DNA of 51,399 nt from contig CAJTOW010000016.1 in assembly GCA_910577655.1 (NCBI GenBank), positions 1-51,399 of the forward strand, read 5' to 3'. Each line of letters opens with the position of its first letter. Positions within the stretch are counted from its first letter, which is position 1. The DNA is from an uncultured Lachnospiraceae bacterium (GTDB lineage: Bacteria; Bacillota; Clostridia; Lachnospirales; Lachnospiraceae). The notes below the pieces were generated by a model, which saw only the letters and a list, made by a program, of their open reading frames with translations, was not told where the DNA came from and searched no databases. Of this stretch, positions 47,447 through 51,399 are shown piece by piece. The translations under genes were made by a program, and so were the position numbers.

Positions 47447-48560
47447 TTTACAGGAAAAATTACAGTATTTAAAAGAGGTCGCCGGAAATCCGGGAAAGCA
47501 GCTGGCCCAGTATCTGCGCCAGGGCCGGCAGGTCATCGGCACATTTCCCTATTACACTCCTGAAGTTCTGGCGGATGCGGCAGGCATCGTGCCTATGGGC
47601 ATGTGGGGGGCGCAGACCGAGATCTCCCAGGCAAGAAAGTATCTGGTGGCATTCGCCTGTCCCATCATGCAGTCCTGCATGGAGCTGGGATTAAACGGCA
47701 CCTACCATGGGGTAAAGGCGGTGATGATCCCATCCATGTGTGACACGCTCCGCTGTGTAACCCAGGATTTTAAGCTGGGTGTCAGGGATATTGCCTGTAT
47801 TCCCTTCACCTATCCCCAGAACCGGAAAATTCCGGCGGCTGCTGCTTATCTGAAGGCAGAATTTACCCAGGTGAAGGAACGGATTGAGGAGATTTACCAG
47901 GTAGCGATTGAGGAAGAAGCAGTACAGAAAAGTATTGCGGTTTATAATGAACATAATGTCCAGATGCGGCGGTTTGCCAAGCTGGCCAATGACCATCTGG
48001 ATGTGGTTACCCCCATTGTCCGCCATGAGGTATTTAAGAGTGCATGGTTCATGACAAAGGCAGAGCACCTGGAGATTATGAAGGAAATCAATGACAGTCT
48101 GGAGACACTTCCGGCCCATATATTTGCCGGGAAAAAGGTGATTCTGACCGGAATCACAGCGGAACCGGAGGGGTTATTACAGATTCTGGAAGACCAGAAT
48201 CTGGCGGTAGCAGGGGATGATCTTGCCCAGGAAATGCGCCAGTACCGGACGGATATTCCTGAGGGGGATGACGGTATTGGACGTTTGGCTGGACAGTGGA
48301 TGAACCGGACAGATCCCATGGCTCATGATGATGAGATCAAACGGCTGGAACTGCTTGGAAATCTGCTGAAAGACAACGATGCCCAGGCCCTGATCGTATG
48401 CCTGATGAAGTTCTGTGATCCGGAGGAATATGAGTTTGTGGCATACAACAAATACATAAAGAGCCTGGGATATCCGGTCTTATCCATTGATATTGACCAG
48501 CAGCCTGGGGCTTATGACCAGGCCAGAACCAGGATCCAGACTCTGGCTGAGATGCTATAA
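47439..48560 (+). CDS. 2-hydroxyacyl-CoA dehydratase beta-type subunit, cluster 2 (HadC/FldC-like)
   Basis: 373-aa partner subunit. Candidate cluster ligands: C74 (AFACPIMQ), C101 (IPSMCDTLR) and a Cys near 325 (LMKFCDPEEY). The N-terminal YYTPEVLADAAGIVPMGMWG corresponds to that of the cluster 1 subunit. It overlaps the alpha gene by 8 bp and has AAGGAGGAA before ATG, so production is strictly coupled. Confidence 0.92.
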   Translation: MANLQEKLQYLKEVAGNPGKQLAQYLRQGRQVIGTFPYYTPEVLADAAGIVPMGMWGAQTEISQARKYLVAFACPIMQSCMELGLNGTYHGVKAVMIPSMCDTLRCVTQDFKLGVRDIACIPFTYPQNRKIPAAAAYLKAEFTQVKERIEEIYQVAIEEEAVQKSIAVYNEHNVQMRRFAKLANDHLDVVTPIVRHEVFKSAWFMTKAEHLEIMKEINDSLETLPAHIFAGKKVILTGITAEPEGLLQILEDQNLAVAGDDLAQEMRQYRTDIPEGDDGIGRLAGQWMNRTDPMAHDDEIKRLELLGNLLKDNDAQALIVCLMKFCDPEEYEFVAYNKYIKSLGYPVLSIDIDQQPGAYDQARTRIQTLAEML

Positions 48561-48624
48561 GGATTCTGCAAAATGATTGCAGGAATGAATTGATTCGATA
48601 AAATATACCCCCCCCTTTTATTAT

Positions 48625-48651
48625 CTGGCCCGGTGCTGTTTTCCGGGCCAG
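48625..48651 (+). other. Intercistronic hairpin before the acyl-CoA dehydrogenase gene
   Basis: Perfect 9-bp stem CTGGCCCGG/CCGGGCCAG with a 9-base loop and no T-run after it. It may stabilise or process the mRNA so that dehydratase and reductase are made in different amounts. Confidence 0.5.
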
Positions 48652-48701
48652 GTATCTTATGGAAGAACTGCGGGAGTATATCAGGAAAATGGAGGAAAAT
48701 C

Positions 48702-49844
48702 ATGATTTTATCACCCAAACACGAGATGATGCGGAAGAATTTCCGCAACTTTGCAGAGACAGAATTCACAACAGAAATCCAGGAAAAACTGGACCAGGAA
48801 GGCGGTTTTGACTGGGATATGCATTATAAAATGGCAAAATACGGCTTCCTGGGATGCAAGCTGCCGGTAGAATACGGCGGCCAGGGCGGGGATACCCTGT
48901 CCTATGTGCTGATGGTGGAGGAGTTCGCCAGAGTATGCCCGGTGCTGGCCATCTATGCCAATACACCCAATTCCCTGGGCAGCGGTTCCCTGCTCTACTA
49001 TGGCTCTGAGGAGCAGAAAAAGAAGTATATCCCTCTGCTGGCCTCGGGGGAAAAGAAGATATGTTTTGCCCTGACAGAGCCAGGCGCCGGTTCCGATGCA
49101 GGGGGGATGATCACCCGTGCCGTGGAGGATGGGGAGGACTATATTCTCAACGGCCGGAAATGCTTTATCTCCGGTGCCCCGGTGTCGGATTATGCGGTGG
49201 TTTATGCCAGAACAAACCCTGATCTGAAAGGAAACAAAGGCATTTCTATGTTTATTGTGGATCTGACTCTTCCGGGCGTATCCATCGGAAAGCCGGAGCA
49301 CAAGATGGGAATCAACGGCTATCCCACCAGTGACATTGTACTGGAGAATGTGCGGGTGCCAAAGAGCCAGCTTCTGGGCCCCCTGGACAAGGGCTTTGCA
49401 GCAGCCATGAAGACCCTGGACGGCGGCCGTCTGGGGGTGGCAGCCCAGTCCCTGGGTATTGCCCAGGCCTGTCTGGAGGAGTCCATTCGCTATTCAAAAG
49501 AGCGGAAACAGTTCGGAAAACCCATCTGCAAAAACCAGGCCATCAGCTTTATGATCGCTGACATGGCTACTGAGATCGAGGCGGCAAGAGAACTGATCTA
49601 CAATACAGCGGTAGCCAAGGATGCAGGCGCCAGGGACGCTCCCATGAAGTGCTCTATGTGCAAATATTACGCCTCCGAGATGGTCAACCGGGTAGCAGGC
49701 AAAGCGGTTCAGATCCATGGCGGTTATGGGTTTATCAAGGAGTATAAGGTAGAAAGGCTCTACCGGGATGCGAGGATTACTACGCTGTATGAGGGAACAA
49801 GTCAGGTACAGCAGATGGTTATTTCCGGGAATTTGCTGAGGTAG
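48702..49844 (+). CDS. Acyl-CoA dehydrogenase (enoyl-CoA reductase), cluster 2
   Basis: 380-aa FAD-dependent acyl-CoA dehydrogenase. Motifs: CFALTEPGAGSDAGG (FAD/substrate), GRKCFISGA, RKQFGKPICKNQ, and the catalytic base E364 in LYEGTSQVQQ, the position used by short-chain Bcd-type enzymes. With EtfAB it would reduce the enoyl-CoA made by the dehydratase, probably with electron bifurcation to ferredoxin as in Bcd/Etf or AcdB. ATG 48702 is chosen with GGAGG upstream. Full family length. Confidence 0.95.
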   Translation: MILSPKHEMMRKNFRNFAETEFTTEIQEKLDQEGGFDWDMHYKMAKYGFLGCKLPVEYGGQGGDTLSYVLMVEEFARVCPVLAIYANTPNSLGSGSLLYYGSEEQKKKYIPLLASGEKKICFALTEPGAGSDAGGMITRAVEDGEDYILNGRKCFISGAPVSDYAVVYARTNPDLKGNKGISMFIVDLTLPGVSIGKPEHKMGINGYPTSDIVLENVRVPKSQLLGPLDKGFAAAMKTLDGGRLGVAAQSLGIAQACLEESIRYSKERKQFGKPICKNQAISFMIADMATEIEAARELIYNTAVAKDAGARDAPMKCSMCKYYASEMVNRVAGKAVQIHGGYGFIKEYKVERLYRDARITTLYEGTSQVQQMVISGNLLR

Positions 49845-49906
49845 GAGGAAAGCCGGACGGCATACCATGATGTCCAAAAAGCGTGGACAAGAAGGAGGAA
49901 AATAGC

Positions 49907-50707
49907 GTGAGAATATTTGTGTGTGTAAAACAGGTTCCGGATACGTCCGGAAAAGTCGCTGTGAAAGAGGATGGTACCCTGGACCGTGCATCCATGGAGA
50001 CCATCATCAACCCCGATGACATGGCGGCCATGGAGGCTGCCTTACAGCTTAAGGATGCTGCCGGCTGCCAGGTGACGGCTGTGACCATGGGCCCGCCACC
50101 AGCAGAGGGAATGTTAAGAGAACTGATTGCCATGGGCGCAGATGACGCGGTTCTGATCTCCGGACGGGAGTTCGGCGGTTCCGATACCTTCGCCACCTCC
50201 CAGATCATTGCCGGCGCCCTGCACAACTTAGGGATAGGTGAAGAGGACGTGATCTTCTGCGGACGTCAGGCCATTGACGGCGATACCGCCCAGGTAGGCC
50301 CCCAGATCGCGGAGAAGCTGCAGATCCCCCAGGTCACCTATGCTGCTGACATCCAGAAGGAAGGCAATGTCTTAAAGATCAAACGCCTCCTGGAGGACGG
50401 TTACATGAACATCGAGGTTCAGACTCCCTGCCTGATTACCTGCGTGAAAGAATTAAATGACGCCCGTTACATGACTATCAAGGGAATCCTTGAATGCTAT
50501 GACAAGCCTCTGACGGTTCTGGATTACAATGCTTTAAAGGATGAGCCCCTGATCGACCCGACCACCATCGGACTGAAAGGCTCTCCCACCAATATCTTCC
50601 GTTCCTTCACCCCGCCCCAGAAAGGCGCAGGCCAGATGCTGGGCGGAACAGCAGAAGAGGCGGTAGCAGAGCTGGTGGGCCAGCTTGCCAGGAAGCACGT
50701 GATCTGA
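49907..50707 (+). CDS. etfB: Electron-transfer flavoprotein beta subunit
   Basis: 266-aa EtfB. The N-terminal RIFVCVKQVPDTSG, NPDDMAAMEAALQL and DGDTAQVGPQIAEKL are characteristic. It binds the flavin that receives electrons from NADH in bifurcating ETFs. The start is GTG at 49907, with AAGGAGGAAAATAGC upstream; no ATG is in a usable position. It follows the acyl-CoA dehydrogenase by 62 nt. Confidence 0.95.
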   Translation: MRIFVCVKQVPDTSGKVAVKEDGTLDRASMETIINPDDMAAMEAALQLKDAAGCQVTAVTMGPPPAEGMLRELIAMGADDAVLISGREFGGSDTFATSQIIAGALHNLGIGEEDVIFCGRQAIDGDTAQVGPQIAEKLQIPQVTYAADIQKEGNVLKIKRLLEDGYMNIEVQTPCLITCVKELNDARYMTIKGILECYDKPLTVLDYNALKDEPLIDPTTIGLKGSPTNIFRSFTPPQKGAGQMLGGTAEEAVAELVGQLARKHVI

Positions 50708-50842
50708 ACAGATAGCGGAACAGAATATTTCCCGGCAGGCAGCGGTTTCAGGTATTTAACAGCAATTATCTATCCGGATGGAAAGCCGCCATGGGAGATA
50801 TTTCCAAAATCGAGAATTATAGAAATAAGAGAGGAAAAGAAT

Positions 50843-51399
50843 ATGGCTTTTAATAGTGCTGAGATAAATGAATTCAGTGATATCTGGGTATTCTGTGAGC
50901 AGCGGGAAGGCAAACTGATGAATACCGATTTCGAGCTGATTAGCGAGGGCAGAAAGCTGGCCGACGAGAGAGGCTCTAAGCTGGTTGGTATCCTTCTTGG
51001 CGGTGAGGGGATTGAGGCTGCCGCCAGAGAGCTTGGAGGCTACGGCGCGGACAGGGTGATCGTGTGTGAGGATCCGGCTCTGGCCGTGTACACCACCGAC
51101 GCCTACTGCGATGTGATCTGTGACGTGGTTATGGAGAAGAAACCGGAAGTGCTGCTGATCGGCGCTTCCAATATCGGACGCGACTTAGGCCCCCGTGTGG
51201 CAGCAAGACTCCATACCGGCCTGACCGCCGACTGTACCCACCTGGACATTGACATGAACAAGTATGTCCAGTTCCTGCGAGAGTCCTCCACCATTGACGT
51301 GGATTCCGTAAAATTCAAGATGGAAGACACCAACTTGAAGATGACCCGTCCGGCATTCGGCGGCCACCTGATGGCAACCATCATCTGCCCCCGGTTCCG
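50843..51399 (+). CDS. etfA: Electron-transfer flavoprotein alpha subunit (3' part cut by window end)
   Basis: An open frame of 185 complete codons runs from ATG 50843 to the window end without a stop. It starts MAFNSAEINEFSDIWVFCEQ and contains LVGILLGGEGIE, GASNIGRDLGPRVAARLHTG (the EtfA domain I/II region) and RPAFGGHLMATIICP. The FAD-binding C-terminal domain lies beyond the window. GAGGAAAAGA precedes ATG. The 135-nt gap after etfB holds an imperfect AATATTTCCC/GGGAGATATT inverted repeat. Confidence 0.92.
   Translation, partial: MAFNSAEINEFSDIWVFCEQREGKLMNTDFELISEGRKLADERGSKLVGILLGGEGIEAAARELGGYGADRVIVCEDPALAVYTTDAYCDVICDVVMEKKPEVLLIGASNIGRDLGPRVAARLHTGLTADCTHLDIDMNKYVQFLRESSTIDVDSVKFKMEDTNLKMTRPAFGGHLMATIICPRF

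Overview
The window looks like a chromosomal segment of an anaerobic, saccharolytic and amino-/hydroxy-acid-fermenting member of the Clostridia, most probably Lachnospiraceae. This rests on gene content and signals, not on a search: an NAD-linked trimeric [FeFe]-hydrogenase, oxygen-sensitive 2-hydroxyacyl-CoA dehydratases, Bcd/ETF-type enzymes, a PPi-type phosphofructokinase, a Gram-positive LexA box and strong AGGAGG ribosome sites.

Layout. (1) 156-5224 (-): electron-bifurcating hydrogenase operon hydC - orphan HATPase - small [2Fe-2S] protein - hydB - hydA, closed by a terminator at 69-101. (2) 5225-5715: divergent control region with two pairs of an 18-bp imperfect palindrome, 29 bp apart in each pair and almost equidistant from two predicted promoters. 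(3) 5716-9001 (+): putative redox/H2-sensing operon DRTGG - anti-sigma-like ATPase - HydS-like protein with degenerate H-cluster motifs - DRTGG - PHP phosphoesterase. (4) 9107-11968: uvrA behind a LexA box. (5) 11969-12396: large nested inverted repeats. (6) 12397-24222 (+): GntR regulator and 2-hydroxyacyl-CoA cluster 1 (activase, two dehydratase subunits, GntP permease, class III CoA-transferase, crotonase, MaoC hydratase, LarA-like isomerase, acyl-CoA ligase). (7) 24325-30850: HAD phosphatase (-), then AraC regulator, GPH sugar symporter, GH36 alpha-galactosidase and a YczE-type membrane protein. (8) 31058-37395: amidase, hypothetical coiled-coil protein, Uma2 protein, tRNA-Arg(CCG) (-), phosphofructokinase, anchored hypothetical protein, queA. 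(9) 37471-38882 (-): AbiE toxin-antitoxin pair. (10) 39066-51399: 2-hydroxyacyl-CoA cluster 2: acyl-CoA ligase and SLC13/DASS transporter (-), a sigma54-dependent activator (+), then CoA-transferase, activase, dehydratase alpha/beta, acyl-CoA dehydrogenase, etfB and etfA (cut by the window end).

How it works together. Cluster 2 has the gene order of reductive Stickland-type pathways (Had/Fld): a 2-hydroxy acid is converted to its CoA ester, dehydrated by the radical dehydratase, and the enoyl-CoA is reduced by acyl-CoA dehydrogenase/ETF. I see sigma54 -24/-12 promoters in front of both the transporter/ligase operon and the CoA-transferase operon, flanking the activator gene, plus four TGTGCAAA boxes placed like enhancer sites. 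Cluster 1 has the same dehydratase core but no reductase. It carries two hydratase-type proteins and a LarA-like isomerase instead, which suggests a different, possibly redox-neutral, fate for the enoyl-CoA. The reduced ferredoxin and NADH of such fermentations are what the hydrogenase at the left end would use. Substrates of both clusters cannot be read from the sequence.
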